Source of the DNA: a virus
Virus record (IMG/VR): IMGVR_UViG_3300027852_000136
Location: 1-30,378 of that record
Strand: one strand, 5' to 3'
DNA length: 30,378 nt
This document shows, piece by piece, positions 14,909-25,000 of the stretch (its first letter is position 1; every line of letters starts with the position of its first letter). The translations under genes and the position numbers were made by a program. Below the pieces are notes generated by a model that searched no databases, was not told the DNA's origin, and saw only the letters and a program-made list of their open reading frames with translations.

Positions 14909-17408
14909 ATTAGATAAAATAAAGTCATGTTCATTAAAAGTCGGCAGTCTATTGTCAAAAGAGGACATTAGAAATGGATTTGACCAAGGTGAATTAGATG
15001 CGTTATTAGCTTCTATTAATAAGTATGCTCGTTCTGAAAAAATGAAAGAAGTTTGGCTCAATAAAAAAGCTGATGCTTATGGGATGACTATTGATCAAGT
15101 TCTCGCTAAAGAAGCAGAGAAAAAAGCAGTAGCAAAAGAAGTGTTATTTCATAATGTGAAAGCACATAGAACATTTATAAATGATTTAGATAAGTTTAAA
15201 GACCCATACTATGGATTAGTTAGTTTAATAAACGGTACAGCATCACATGTAAATCGTGGTGGATTATCTCTAAATGCTCTTATTAAGTCTAAAACAGCTC
15301 GATCTTTATCGTTCTTATACGGAATGCTTAGAAAGAATAATGTTGTTGCTGATTTTAAAGACAATAACAATGGCCTTGATACAGCAAAAGAGCTTAGGAA
15401 TGAAACAACGAATAATCCAGCAGCTAAGAGAATAGCAGATTCTATTAGAGCTACTTACAATGGTATTAGACAAGAACTGCTTGATATGGGTATTACGATA
15501 CCTAAGAATGAAGACTATATCGGTAAACAAGTTCATACAAAGACAAAGCTTAGAAGCCCAACAGGAAATATATGGAGCGATATAAAGTTACGTACAAGAT
15601 TACATGTTGTTGAAAGGCGCTCAATTCCTGAGGTAGGAAAAATCCTACATGATATGTCCTATGCTAGATGGCGTTCAAGTATTGAGAATGATGTTGATTG
15701 GGATAAAACGCTAGAAGATGTCTCTGCTGATAAAGAGACGTTCATTAAGAGTTTCTTTGAATCAATCTATTCGGGAGTTCATAAAAAACCATTAAAGGTA
15801 GGGAGTCCTTTTTTGAAATTAGATGATGAGTTTACAAATCTAATGGGAAGAAGGAAGTTACATTTTAAAGATGCTGAAGGATGGGTTAAATATAATAAAG
15901 ACTATGGTGTTGGTAATGTACATGATTCAGTGCTATCAAGTATTGAAGGTATGGCGCATTCTTTAGCAACGATTAAGAAGTTAGGCACGAATAAAGATGA
16001 CTTCATGTCTAGAATGACCAAACATGTTATTGAGAAAAGAGTTCCTCATTCAGACCCTGTTCATCTTAAACGAGTTCAGAACTACATGAACTTAGAATAT
16101 AACAAATTCGATACATCAAAAGGGTTGCTCGGTAAGCTTGTTGAAATACAAAGGTTTGTTGCTTATACCACATTAGGACATCTCGGTCTTAGATCTATTG
16201 GTGATATGAATATATTAGCTAATGGTGTTGCTCCTTTTGGGGCAAGTAGACTTGGTTCAATGGGAACAGCGTTTAAGAACCTTTTTGATGGTATGAAAAA
16301 TGATGAGGCAAGAGATCTTGCTGAACGAATGGGTATTATTGCTGAAGGAAGCTTCGGTGGTCAATTTAGTCGATTGGGTGCACTAGATTCTCCTAAACGA
16401 TATTTCGTATCATATCTCTCTTTAGTAGGTAAATTATCAGGCGTTGATCGATTAGATCGAACAAATATCTACACAGCAGGATCAATTATGACTAATGCTA
16501 GTGCTAAGTATTTAGAACGTCATGCGTTTTCAGAATTACCAAAAGAATATAGTCAGATTCTAAAAAGATATGGAATTAATGATCATATCTGGAGTGTGAT
16601 GAAACGCAACTCTAAGAACTTATCGGTCGTTGGTGGTAAGAAATACCTACTCAGAGATCTTTTTGACAGAATGAGTGATAAGGATGTTAATGAAATTATC
16701 CATAAAAATGGAATGAAAGATCCAACAAAAAATATTACTAAAAAAGATACGAATTATTACAGAAATATCCTTGTTGATAATTATGATTCTATGATTAATG
16801 ACCAGGTATTTACTGCAAAAACACTTCCTGATAATGCAGACCTTGCTTATATAACAGGTGGGGATCATCGAAATCAATTTACTAATGCATTGATGAGATC
16901 AGTTACCTTATTTATGCCATTCCATGTGGCATCTATTCGAAGAACATTAGGTCATAACTTATATCGAAATGGTGCAGAAGATCTTCATGATGCTTTATTC
17001 AGTAAAGAACTTAGCGGTAACTTCAAAAGCATTGGTAAGTATATGGCTGGAGGAATGGTGTTTGGATATTTAAACATGATTTCAAGCGCTGCTATGAATG
17101 GGAAGAAAATACCTAGTATTACAGATGACGGTGTCTTACTTGATTCTTTCATTGGTGGTGGATCTGGATTTCTTTATTCATCTTATATGGATCGATTCTC
17201 TAGTGAAAATCCATTGAGCTTTGTATCGAGCATTGCTGGAACTCCTATCAATCTATTGGCTCAAGAAGCAAGCATTATATTGAAAGCTGCAAAAGGTAAG
17301 CCTGTTGGTAAGTCAGGGTTAAAACTATTAAAGAGGGTTAATCCTCTATCATTTTATTTTATAAAAGAAGCGATGAATAAGCACTTCTTTAATTCTACAT
17401 CGAGGTAA
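14901..17408 (+). CDS. Large internal virion protein, gp16-region ejection protein
   Basis: 835 residues beginning MSKLDKIKSCSLKVG at ATG 14901; a TTG one codon earlier is unlikely. It is mostly helical. Segments such as HVNRGGLSLNALIKSKTARS, LGHLGLRSIGDMNILANG, VGKLSGVDRLDRTNIYTAGS and FMPFHVASIRRTLGHNL resemble large virion-associated proteins of Bcep22/BPP-1-like podoviruses as I recall. A weakly hydrophobic stretch (YMAGGMVFGYLNMISSAAM) lies near residue 715-735. There is no transglycosylase motif. Likely an inner-membrane-facing part of the ejectosome. It is the last gene before the fibre region, and only three bases separate the two. Confidence 0.72.
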   Translation: MSKLDKIKSCSLKVGSLLSKEDIRNGFDQGELDALLASINKYARSEKMKEVWLNKKADAYGMTIDQVLAKEAEKKAVAKEVLFHNVKAHRTFINDLDKFKDPYYGLVSLINGTASHVNRGGLSLNALIKSKTARSLSFLYGMLRKNNVVADFKDNNNGLDTAKELRNETTNNPAAKRIADSIRATYNGIRQELLDMGITIPKNEDYIGKQVHTKTKLRSPTGNIWSDIKLRTRLHVVERRSIPEVGKILHDMSYARWRSSIENDVDWDKTLEDVSADKETFIKSFFESIYSGVHKKPLKVGSPFLKLDDEFTNLMGRRKLHFKDAEGWVKYNKDYGVGNVHDSVLSSIEGMAHSLATIKKLGTNKDDFMSRMTKHVIEKRVPHSDPVHLKRVQNYMNLEYNKFDTSKGLLGKLVEIQRFVAYTTLGHLGLRSIGDMNILANGVAPFGASRLGSMGTAFKNLFDGMKNDEARDLAERMGIIAEGSFGGQFSRLGALDSPKRYFVSYLSLVGKLSGVDRLDRTNIYTAGSIMTNASAKYLERHAFSELPKEYSQILKRYGINDHIWSVMKRNSKNLSVVGGKKYLLRDLFDRMSDKDVNEIIHKNGMKDPTKNITKKDTNYYRNILVDNYDSMINDQVFTAKTLPDNADLAYITGGDHRNQFTNALMRSVTLFMPFHVASIRRTLGHNLYRNGAEDLHDALFSKELSGNFKSIGKYMAGGMVFGYLNMISSAAMNGKKIPSITDDGVLLDSFIGGGSGFLYSSYMDRFSSENPLSFVSSIAGTPINLLAQEASIILKAAKGKPVGKSGLKLLKRVNPLSFYFIKEAMNKHFFNSTSR

Positions 17409-17411
17409 TAT

Positions 17412-18638
17412 ATGAGCGTTAATGACGAAGGATCAAGAGAACAGCTAGAGGTTCAGGCTTCACAAACTGTGTTTCCGTTCCCTTTTAGAATATTCACAGA
17501 GAATGGGTTAAAAGTTTATTGGGTTGATTCAAGTGATGTATCTACATTACTAACCTATTCAACAGATTATACCTTAACGGGTATAAACGATAACAATGGT
17601 GGTACAGTCACATTGACTGGTTCTGTTGCTGTACAGACAGGTGATGTTATTATTCTTCAAAGAGATGAAGCAAATAACAAGCCTCCTGAATATGATTATG
17701 AGAATCGAGCTGATTTTACGCCTCAATTATTAGATGAAAATACTGATAAGCAGTTTGTATTAATTCAACAAATAAATGATAAGATTGATGATCGAGCATT
17801 GTTGTACCCAGAAGATGTTGTACTATATAATACTCAAAGGGAAATGCCTGTTTTAAACCATCAAGAAGTGTGGGTTGGTGGTTCAAATAATAATATTGTG
17901 GCTTTAGAATTAAGTGAAGATGTAAGTTGTAGTACATTACGATCAGATTTGTTACAAAACTCTTCTGATAGCAATAGTGGTGCAACAAATGTTGGATATT
18001 ATGACACTGAAGATTCTCCAGCAGAAACAACAGTTCATGCAAAGCTTAAATCCATGCATGGGTTTTTGCCTCCAATATCATCTGATATAGCCGTTGTTAA
18101 AGATGCAACTCATAACGATAAGTTATTAAAGTTTGACTTAACGACATTGTCATTGTCAACAACAAGAACAATAACAATGCCTGATAATGATGTTTCTCTT
18201 GCTTATGCAACAGAGACAGAGCCAGGATTAACAGAGATAGCAACACAGGCAGAGGTTGATGCTGGTACAGATGATACGAAGTATGTAACACCTCTAACTT
18301 TAAAAAATTCAACACACGTGGAGACAACTGATATGTTCGCTTTTGCTAATTACGGAGTCGGAGCAATTTTACATGGTGAAAAAAACTTAAGTGTTGCTAA
18401 ATACAATGACCCAACATATGGTTTTCAGTATTTAGTTTATACCTTTGATACACCTAGAACAGATTCTGATTATGTTGTTATTCTTGATCTTAATAATAGT
18501 AATCGAACTATTGAACCTTTAATGTGGGCAAGCACCTATACTGCTGGCGGATTTAGAGTTTATTTCGATCAAGCTACATTGGCTGGAACTGAGACTATAG
18601 ATCATATGGTTAGGGTTTATGCTGACTCAGCATCATGA
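17412..18638 (+). CDS. Tail fibre, T7 gp17-like N-terminal anchor
   Basis: 408 residues after a GAGGT site. Residues 1-135 match the T7 tail-fibre N-terminal domain that attaches fibres to the tail: VFPFPFRIFTENGLKVYWVD, a Gly-Gly-Thr-Val beta element, VIILQRDEAN, and a YDYENRADFTPQLLDENTDK trimer linker. Residues about 250-300 hold the TITMPDNDVS ... GLTEIATQAEVDAGTDD element typical of fibre shafts. The C-terminal 100 residues form a short beta domain. The same shaft plus C-terminal domain recurs in the gene at 20522. Its stop overlaps the large terminase start. It is short for a receptor-binding fibre, so it may be an adaptor for the larger fibres downstream. Confidence 0.85.
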   Translation: MSVNDEGSREQLEVQASQTVFPFPFRIFTENGLKVYWVDSSDVSTLLTYSTDYTLTGINDNNGGTVTLTGSVAVQTGDVIILQRDEANNKPPEYDYENRADFTPQLLDENTDKQFVLIQQINDKIDDRALLYPEDVVLYNTQREMPVLNHQEVWVGGSNNNIVALELSEDVSCSTLRSDLLQNSSDSNSGATNVGYYDTEDSPAETTVHAKLKSMHGFLPPISSDIAVVKDATHNDKLLKFDLTTLSLSTTRTITMPDNDVSLAYATETEPGLTEIATQAEVDAGTDDTKYVTPLTLKNSTHVETTDMFAFANYGVGAILHGEKNLSVAKYNDPTYGFQYLVYTFDTPRTDSDYVVILDLNNSNRTIEPLMWASTYTAGGFRVYFDQATLAGTETIDHMVRVYADSAS

Positions 18639-19954
18639 TAATAAATTTGCCTTATAAGTTAGAGCTAAGACCGTATCAACAAGAAATCTATGATGCTTTC
18701 TTTGTTGACAAATATCGGTACATGATCCTTATATTGCCAAGAAGACATGGGAAGGATAGAACAACATTTAATATAATGGTTGCTGCTGCAATGCAGAAGG
18801 TTGGATTATATTTCTATGCCTTCCCAAACAGAACCCAAGCAAGGACTGCTATATGGGAAGGTATTATGCCTGATGGGACTAAGTTCCTTGATCATATACC
18901 TAAAGAGCTTTTAAAAAGTGTTAATAATACGGAGTTAAAAGCAACTCTTATTAACGGATCTATGATTAAACTAGTTGGTATGGATTACTATAACAACTAT
19001 GTTGGAACTAATGCATTAGGGATAGCGTTCTCTGAGTTCGCTGTTGGGAACCCAATGGGGTTTAAATTAATGCAACCTGTATTAAGGCAAAATGGTGGAT
19101 GGGCGATATTCCCATATACACCACGTGGACATAATCACGGGTATGATTTATATATGCGTAATAAAAACAACCCTAAATGGTTTGTTATGCATAAGACTGT
19201 TGAAGAATGTTTGGATGAGAATGGCGTTAGATATCTTAGCGCTGAAGATGTAGAAGAAGATCGAAACTCAATAATGAGTGATAACTTAATATTGCGGGAA
19301 TATTATTGTGATTTCGAAGCGCCACTTGATGGTGCTATATTTTCACTACAAATTAAAAAGGCATATGAAGAAAATAGAATATGTGACTTTTTAATTGATA
19401 CATCATCTCCTGTCTATACGTTTTGGGATTTAGGATATAATGATAGTACCTCAGTATGGTTTATGCAGATCGATGAGCAATTAGGCTCATTTAATATGAT
19501 CTATTACTATGAGAGCGTTGAGGTTAGTATCGACGTTGATATACGTGAAGTTAACAAAATACGTGAGAAACTTGGTATTGTTTTTGGTGGGCATTACGCA
19601 CCACATGATGGAAACCATCATCAAAAGCAGACAGGATTGACAACAGTTGAGTATGCTAGAAAGTTTGGTATGTATTTTATAGTTGTTCCTAAGATACAGA
19701 AGAAGATGCATGCTATAGAAGCAGCGAGATTAAAGTTCTCAAAAGTTAAGATTCATGAAACGAATTGTGAGCAAGGAATTAATTGTTTGAAATCTTATGT
19801 TAAGGTTTTAAATCAAACGACAGGAGAATTTGGGGCGCCTAAGCATAATTTCGCCAGTCACGGGAGCGATGCTTTTATGACGTTTGCTTGCGCACAGAAT
19901 GTTGGTTACAGTAGCTTTGAAACTACTGTAAATTATGAAAGTGTTTCATTTTAA
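18635..19954 (+). CDS. terL: Terminase large subunit (ATPase-nuclease)
   Basis: 439 residues. Walker A is LPRRHGKDRT at residues 34-43. A Walker B-like ALGIAFSEFAV sits at 127-137, with E134 as likely catalytic acid, and a coupling motif YTPRG at 161-165. The nuclease domain shows D265 in TFWDLGYND, E293 in YYYESVE, and D412 in SHGSDAF, together with GHYAPHDGN. It cuts concatemers and drives DNA into proheads through the portal. It lies directly after the fibre gene (ATGA coupling), as T7 gene 19 lies after gene 17, but far from the small subunit at 2328. All key motifs are intact. Confidence 0.94.
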   Translation: MIINLPYKLELRPYQQEIYDAFFVDKYRYMILILPRRHGKDRTTFNIMVAAAMQKVGLYFYAFPNRTQARTAIWEGIMPDGTKFLDHIPKELLKSVNNTELKATLINGSMIKLVGMDYYNNYVGTNALGIAFSEFAVGNPMGFKLMQPVLRQNGGWAIFPYTPRGHNHGYDLYMRNKNNPKWFVMHKTVEECLDENGVRYLSAEDVEEDRNSIMSDNLILREYYCDFEAPLDGAIFSLQIKKAYEENRICDFLIDTSSPVYTFWDLGYNDSTSVWFMQIDEQLGSFNMIYYYESVEVSIDVDIREVNKIREKLGIVFGGHYAPHDGNHHQKQTGLTTVEYARKFGMYFIVVPKIQKKMHAIEAARLKFSKVKIHETNCEQGINCLKSYVKVLNQTTGEFGAPKHNFASHGSDAFMTFACAQNVGYSSFETTVNYESVSF

Positions 19955-19967
19955 TAAGAGGTAAATT

Positions 19968-20297
19968 ATGAAAAATATAAAAATAGCTTCAGATCCTTTC
20001 GGTCGCTCGTTGTATATGAGTGAGTTTTCTGAAGACTGTGTTTTAATCAATGCTGTCGCTGGAACTGACCATACTGTCACTGTTCCAACTGGCGCATACA
20101 TTTGTTTTATTGGTTCAGATGTTGGTGTTGTTATTAGTAAAGCAACTGTTGGCATTCCTGCTTCAGATGCTCAAAGCACTGGGTCAGAGTTTGGACTAAA
20201 TAAATCGGGTGTTGTAGTTGAAGGCTTAACAGAAATTCACGTAAAAACATCTGCTAATGGACTTGTATCATGTGAGTTCTATAAGAACGTTGGATAA
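19968..20297 (+). CDS. Small beta-rich phage protein (109 aa)
   Basis: Preceded by AGAGG. The sequence, with AGTDHTVTVPTGAYICFIGSD, ATVGIPASDAQSTGSEFGLN and a final FYKN, resembles a widespread type of about 100-residue phage beta proteins carrying a T-V-P-A/T-G-A motif and a VPA-x-D element, usually in structural clusters. I recall no firm function. It may decorate the head or tail. It lies between the large terminase and the fibre-related genes. Confidence 0.65.
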   Translation: MKNIKIASDPFGRSLYMSEFSEDCVLINAVAGTDHTVTVPTGAYICFIGSDVGVVISKATVGIPASDAQSTGSEFGLNKSGVVVEGLTEIHVKTSANGLVSCEFYKNVG

Positions 20298-20300
20298 TAT

Positions 20301-20354
20301 ATGAGGATAAATAATACTAGTCCTTTTGTTATAGGATATAATCTATTTAGGTGA
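20301..20354 (+). pseudogene. Truncated duplicate mini-ORF (17 codons)
   Basis: Reads MRINNTSPFVIGYNLFR then TGA. It is a copy of the first 17 codons of the next gene (MKIENTSPFVIGYNPFS). TTGGA precedes the ATG. Its final AGG and TGA codons form the AGGTGA ribosome-binding site of the full-length copy. It could be a decayed tandem duplicate or a short leader whose translation is coupled to the next gene. Nothing shows that the peptide itself is used. Confidence 0.5.
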
Positions 20355-20407
20355 TCTATGAAAATAGAAAATACTAGTCCTTTTGTTATAGGATACAATC
20401 CGTTTAG
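20301..20407 (+). repeat. 50-bp direct repeat with 57-bp period
   Basis: 20301-20350 and 20358-20407 match at 43 of 50 positions, including an uninterrupted 26-base identical run in each copy. Both copies start at an ATG. This is a tandem duplication of the 5' end of the following small gene. Confidence 0.88.
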
Positions 20408-20522
20408 TAATAAAATTCTGAACAATGCTTCTATACAGATTTCTTCAGAATTATGGGGGACTGAGGATGACGATGAAATCGTAACAGAAGACTCTGATAA
20501 TATAGTTTGGAGAAAAAGCTAA
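20358..20522 (+). CDS. Small hypothetical protein in fibre region (54 aa)
   Basis: Starts at ATG 20358 behind AGGTGA, ends with TAA overlapping the next ATG (TAATG). The 54-residue protein begins MKIENTSPFVIGYNPFSNKI, then has an acidic C-terminal half (WGTEDDDEIVTEDSD) ending WRKS. No family recognised. Its place, coupled directly to a fibre paralogue and preceded by a partial copy of itself, suggests a fibre accessory or connector peptide, but this is inference. Confidence 0.6.
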   Translation: MKIENTSPFVIGYNPFSNKILNNASIQISSELWGTEDDDEIVTEDSDNIVWRKS

Positions 20523-21016
20523 TGGCGATAGAAAATTTTAAGGTTAAGTTTGATGTTGATTTAATAACATCGCAAAGAACAATAACAATGCCTGATAATG
20601 ATGTTAGTTTCGCAGATGCGACAAAGACATCTAGCGGGTTCATAGAACTTGCAACGCAAGAAGAAGTTAATGTTGGAACAAATGACACAATGGCTGTTAC
20701 TCCATTAACATTAAAAACATTATTGGCAACATTATCTGGAGGTGGAGATATGATCGCATTTAGTCAAGTTGATACTTTTGACCAACAAGTTGGTAAGATT
20801 GGACTTTCTTTTACTAGAAGTCTTGGTGATTTTACTTATACATTTACTGATGATCAACCAGATATAAACTATCTTATATTAGTTGAACTTCAAGAAGTTA
20901 CCAGTGAAGTTGTCAACACTTTTTCTATACTGAATAAATCAACAACTGGTTTCTTATTAAGAATTGATGACTCACCAAGCTATGGTCATGCCGTAAGAAT
21001 TTTGAGAGTTAACTAA
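20522..21016 (+). CDS. Short fibre paralogue without the virion anchor (164 aa)
   Basis: Start at ATG 20522 (MAIENFKVKFDVDL), with GGAG in range upstream. Residues about 18-65 repeat the shaft element of the gp17-like fibre (RTITMPDNDVS, then FIELATQEEVNVGTNDT and VTPLTL). The rest follows the same order as that fibre's C-terminal domain: DMIAF, FTYTFTDDQPDINYLILVEL, TTGFLLRI, HAVRILRVN. A 30-base stretch is identical at DNA level (20576-20605 and 18165-18194). It lacks the N-terminal T7-type anchor, so it should attach through another fibre or act in hetero-assembly. Likely arose by duplication. Confidence 0.72.
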   Translation: MAIENFKVKFDVDLITSQRTITMPDNDVSFADATKTSSGFIELATQEEVNVGTNDTMAVTPLTLKTLLATLSGGGDMIAFSQVDTFDQQVGKIGLSFTRSLGDFTYTFTDDQPDINYLILVELQEVTSEVVNTFSILNKSTTGFLLRIDDSPSYGHAVRILRVN

Positions 21017-21026
21017 GGGGTTATAA

Positions 21027-22082
21027 ATGGCAATTAAAGAAATCAATGAAATAAGTAATGCTGCTGTAGATATTAATGATACTGATAACATCGCTTTACA
21101 GACAGCAACAGACATTACTAAAAAATGTACTATTACTATTCTTTCTGAAGGCATAGCAACAGATATAGAAGATAGAACTAATACTTTTAGTACAGTACAA
21201 AAATATGATGCAACAGCTCATAGTGAAATAAGTAATGATTATGCATCTCTTGATGTGCCAACTGTTGCATGGGTTTATTTAACAGGAACATCTCTTGGTT
21301 ATACGCATAATTTGAACGGATTTTCGTTAAAGAATAATGCAACATTTCCTAATACACATATTGATATAGGTGCTGGAATCGCATCAACAAGTACATTGAT
21401 TCGTTATTCGAAATCAGTTGATACTAAAGTGAAACGAATTGACCAAACATTTTTAGCTGGTTCTGGAAATGGTGGCCGAGCACCCGGTGTTTCGTTAAGT
21501 GCAAACACTTGGTATCATGTTTTTTCTATTATGAATGATACTACTTTAGTTAATGATGTTGTTTTTGACACATCAGTAACTTGTGCAAACATTCCTACTG
21601 GATATGATAGTTATGCAAGAGTTGGTAGTTTTAAAACTGATGGTAGTTCTTTTATCAAAACATTTATATTTAGTGAGATAAATGGTGTTAGAGCATTCAG
21701 ATGGAAAACACCTGTTCTTGATAATTCCTCGACTGTTTCTGCAACAGCTGCGAACATTACTTTGTCAGTGCCAAACGATTTAGAATGTATTGCTGATTTC
21801 AATGTATCATTAAAGGTTGAAGAAGTTGGTGATAAGGAAGTTATTGTTTATATATCCAATAGCAACCTAGATGATTTAGCGCCAAGTTCAACTGTAGCAC
21901 CTCTTGGACAAGTACGTGGGGTATATTCAAAAACAAATACATATGCTGTTAGTCCAGTTTCTAATATGCAACTTAATACTGACTCATCCGGACAAATAAG
22001 AGTTAGAGCATCCGATACAGGTGGCACATTATATGTTGCTACTCTTGGTTGGGTTGACCCAGGAAATAAAATATTTTACTAG
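21027..22082 (+). CDS. Tail fibre / receptor-binding protein (351 aa)
   Basis: AAGGGG site; begins MAIKEINEISNAAVDINDTD, a short N-terminal segment of the kind that starts many trimeric fibres (parameter-like Asp-Ile-Asp strands). Residues about 60-135 are shaft-like. The segment from about residue 145 (FLAGSGNGGRAPGVSLSANT, WYHVFSIMND, NIPTGYDSYARVGSF) belongs to a C-terminal beta domain often seen in phage tail and receptor-binding proteins. The final part has further beta repeats. It probably interacts with the host surface. Stop TAG overlaps the AGGG ribosome-binding site of the giant protein downstream. Confidence 0.75.
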   Translation: MAIKEINEISNAAVDINDTDNIALQTATDITKKCTITILSEGIATDIEDRTNTFSTVQKYDATAHSEISNDYASLDVPTVAWVYLTGTSLGYTHNLNGFSLKNNATFPNTHIDIGAGIASTSTLIRYSKSVDTKVKRIDQTFLAGSGNGGRAPGVSLSANTWYHVFSIMNDTTLVNDVVFDTSVTCANIPTGYDSYARVGSFKTDGSSFIKTFIFSEINGVRAFRWKTPVLDNSSTVSATAANITLSVPNDLECIADFNVSLKVEEVGDKEVIVYISNSNLDDLAPSSTVAPLGQVRGVYSKTNTYAVSPVSNMQLNTDSSGQIRVRASDTGGTLYVATLGWVDPGNKIFY

Positions 22083-22091
22083 GGAATTTCG

Positions 22092-25000
22092 ATGACCAAT
22101 AAATTAGTATCAGTCATTCATTTAGATGATCCATCTGATGATAAGCCGTTTTATCTTCATTCGAAACAAAGAAAGATGAGCCACTCTGCTGTTAGTGTAA
22201 CAGAGGGCGGAACAATTACTATCCCAGATGGTGAAACGATTGTCATTGGCGATGATCCAGTCACTCATGAGATGAGTTATCATTCTTATACGGGTCATGA
22301 TACCGGCGGAATAATATCTATAAATGCGGATGATACGCTTATAGATATTACTGCTGGATCTGGTTATATCATTGATAACTCGATACCAGATAAAAAGGTT
22401 GTCACTAAAATTGAATGGGACGATATGATTGGTGTCTCGGTCACTTATTTAAATACAGCTTCAGGAACATTTATTGGAATTGATGCTAACGGTGATCTTG
22501 TTCAACAAATCGAAGATTTTTACCCAGGTCAAACTCATACACTGAGAGAAACAATAAGACTTGGTCGATTAGGTCATTTTGATAAGACCGTTGTATCTCA
22601 AGTATTTAACTATCCATATCATTTCTTATCTACAGATATAGATTACGCGTGTTGCAATATACTTCAAGGTACTGTTAGTGCTAAAGGTTGTGTTATTAGC
22701 AATAATGGCGCTAACTTAAAACTTGATTTCTCAGAATGGATTGCAAGAAGGATTGGTGCTAATTACGAAACAGATCCTAATAACCCTAATACTCCTGTTG
22801 TTCCTGGCGTTTCACAGTTTACTTTCTTTCCTGCACATACTGATGGAACAGGATATACTACGCTTGGCGCTTTAACATCAGATATTGATCCAACATTTTG
22901 GGATGATGGTAGCAGTACACTACAGCCTGTAGGTGTTAATGATTATACGATACAAGAAGTTGTATTTTTTCCGAATAATATAACATATACATCGTTCATT
23001 ATTTATGGACAAGAGTTGTATAGTAATTTAGGTCAAGCTGAAGAAGCATTGTTTACCTATAGAGCAGAAATCAATGATGATATTAAAGGCGGTTCATCTC
23101 GAGCTTTAATCATGATCAGAGGTGGCGCAACAGATTTAGATGTAGAAATAGCAGCGGGTAGATGTTTCATTAAAGAAATATCTACTGGTGGGGTTATTGG
23201 TGGTGGTGTTAATTATTTAGATAGAATCGGTACACAATTACAACCAAAAACAATTACTGATAATATCTATACAGAAGGATATTTTAATACAACGACATCA
23301 TTCCAATTTAATGGAACTGATATAAATACAACTGGAACACTGTCTAATATCGCATATAAGGCTCAAGACAACACTTTCTCTGTAATCCAGACGTATGCGT
23401 CACATCCATCTTTTACGCTCGATACGGAGCTTATAGACAAGAAGTATGCTGATGATTCATTTGAGCCTGTGTTAACAAAAGGAAATCTTACAGAATCAAC
23501 TTCATCTGTCTTACAGATTCTTGGTGGCACTGGTTCGGTAATAGGGGCAGGCACTTCAATAGAGGTTGATCAAGCAACGAGTACTAATGATGGTTACTTA
23601 TCGAGCGAAGACTGGATTATATTTAATAATAAACAAGATGCGTTAAGCTTTCCGATTGCTCAAAATCTTGGTGGCACTGGCATTGATTCAAGTAGCGCTA
23701 CTGATGGTCAATTGCTCATTGGTGGAACGGTAAGTAATGATCTCCAATTGGCAACATTAACAGCAGGGACTAATGTTAGTATTGTTAATGCAGGAAATTC
23801 AATAACAATCAGTTCAAGTGGTGCTGATACCTTTGCTGGTTTAACGGATGTTACGGGTGCATATACAACACCATTTGCATTATATGCAGTTAATACATCT
23901 AATGATGGCCTAGAAGAAAAGACAACGTTACTCACAGAACCATTAGCGAATCAATTTCAACTCTCTCGTGGAACAACAAACTTATTTGTTTCTAGTAGTT
24001 GTGATATCGATCAAAACATATCAACAGTATCTTTCCCAACATTTGATGATGTAACGTTAACATCTCTCAATAGAAATATAGCGTCATTGCTTTATGATTT
24101 TAGAAGCCCTGGTGGTATCACTGACATGGATGAAAGCACCATGTCATTTACTGATGGAACAAGAACATTTGATATAAGCCCTGTTGGCTCTACTTTTAGT
24201 TATTATATCAGGGGTGTTTATTATGAAGTAAGTGCTACTGATAGCGTTGTGATTACAGATCAAGAAGGCATTCATGCTATCTATTATGATGATGGTATAT
24301 TAAAGTCATTGTATGACCCATCATCCGCTCAATTTGATCTAATTATTTTAGATAATGCTATTGTAGCCTATGTCATGTGGAATGCTACTGATAATGAAGG
24401 AAAGTTATTTGAAGAAAGACATGGGATAACAATGTCTCCAGAATCGCATCTTCATTTTCACTTAAGTATTGGAACACAATATGTTAGTGGTTTGGCTTTG
24501 GCTTATTTTTCATTAGATGGAACTGGTGATTTAGATAGTCATGCTCAGTTTTCTATTCAGACAGGGGTTATTCGTGATGAAGATATTGAATTAACAACTA
24601 ATACATTGGCTTCTACTGTTGGCGCTGAAGTATGGTATTTGAGTGGGAGTAATTGGAGATGGGAAACGAACACTGGATTTTCTGTATTAACAACAGGGAC
24701 AGGTCGTCTTGCTTGGAATGATGGTGGGACGTTAGTAGAGGTTACTAATAACAATTTTGTCTTATGCCACATATGGGCAATTAATGCTTATGACAGAAAC
24801 CCAATATCCATCATGGGCCAAGAAGAATATAATACGATAAATTCTGCAAGACAGGGTGCCGAGATAGAAATAAATAATTTGATTCTATCTGGATTGCCTA
24901 GCCCAGAATTAAAACCTATTGCCTCTATAATATTTCAAACTTCAAATGGCTATGTTAATAGCGTTAAAGCAAGAGTTAGAACTACTGACACAGGTGATTC

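Noticed and set aside
14569-14958. 129-codon minus-strand frame opposite internal virion genes
   Set aside because: Antisense shadow of two well-supported plus-strand genes, Ser/Leu/Phe-rich composition typical of shadows, and no proper start signal.
17716-18042. 108-codon minus-strand frame opposite the gp17-like fibre
   Set aside because: Antisense shadow, rich in His/Leu/Tyr, opposite a recognised fibre; no ribosome-binding site.
19487-19711. 74-codon minus-strand frame within the large terminase gene
   Set aside because: Opposite conserved nuclease-domain motifs, with no start signal of its own.
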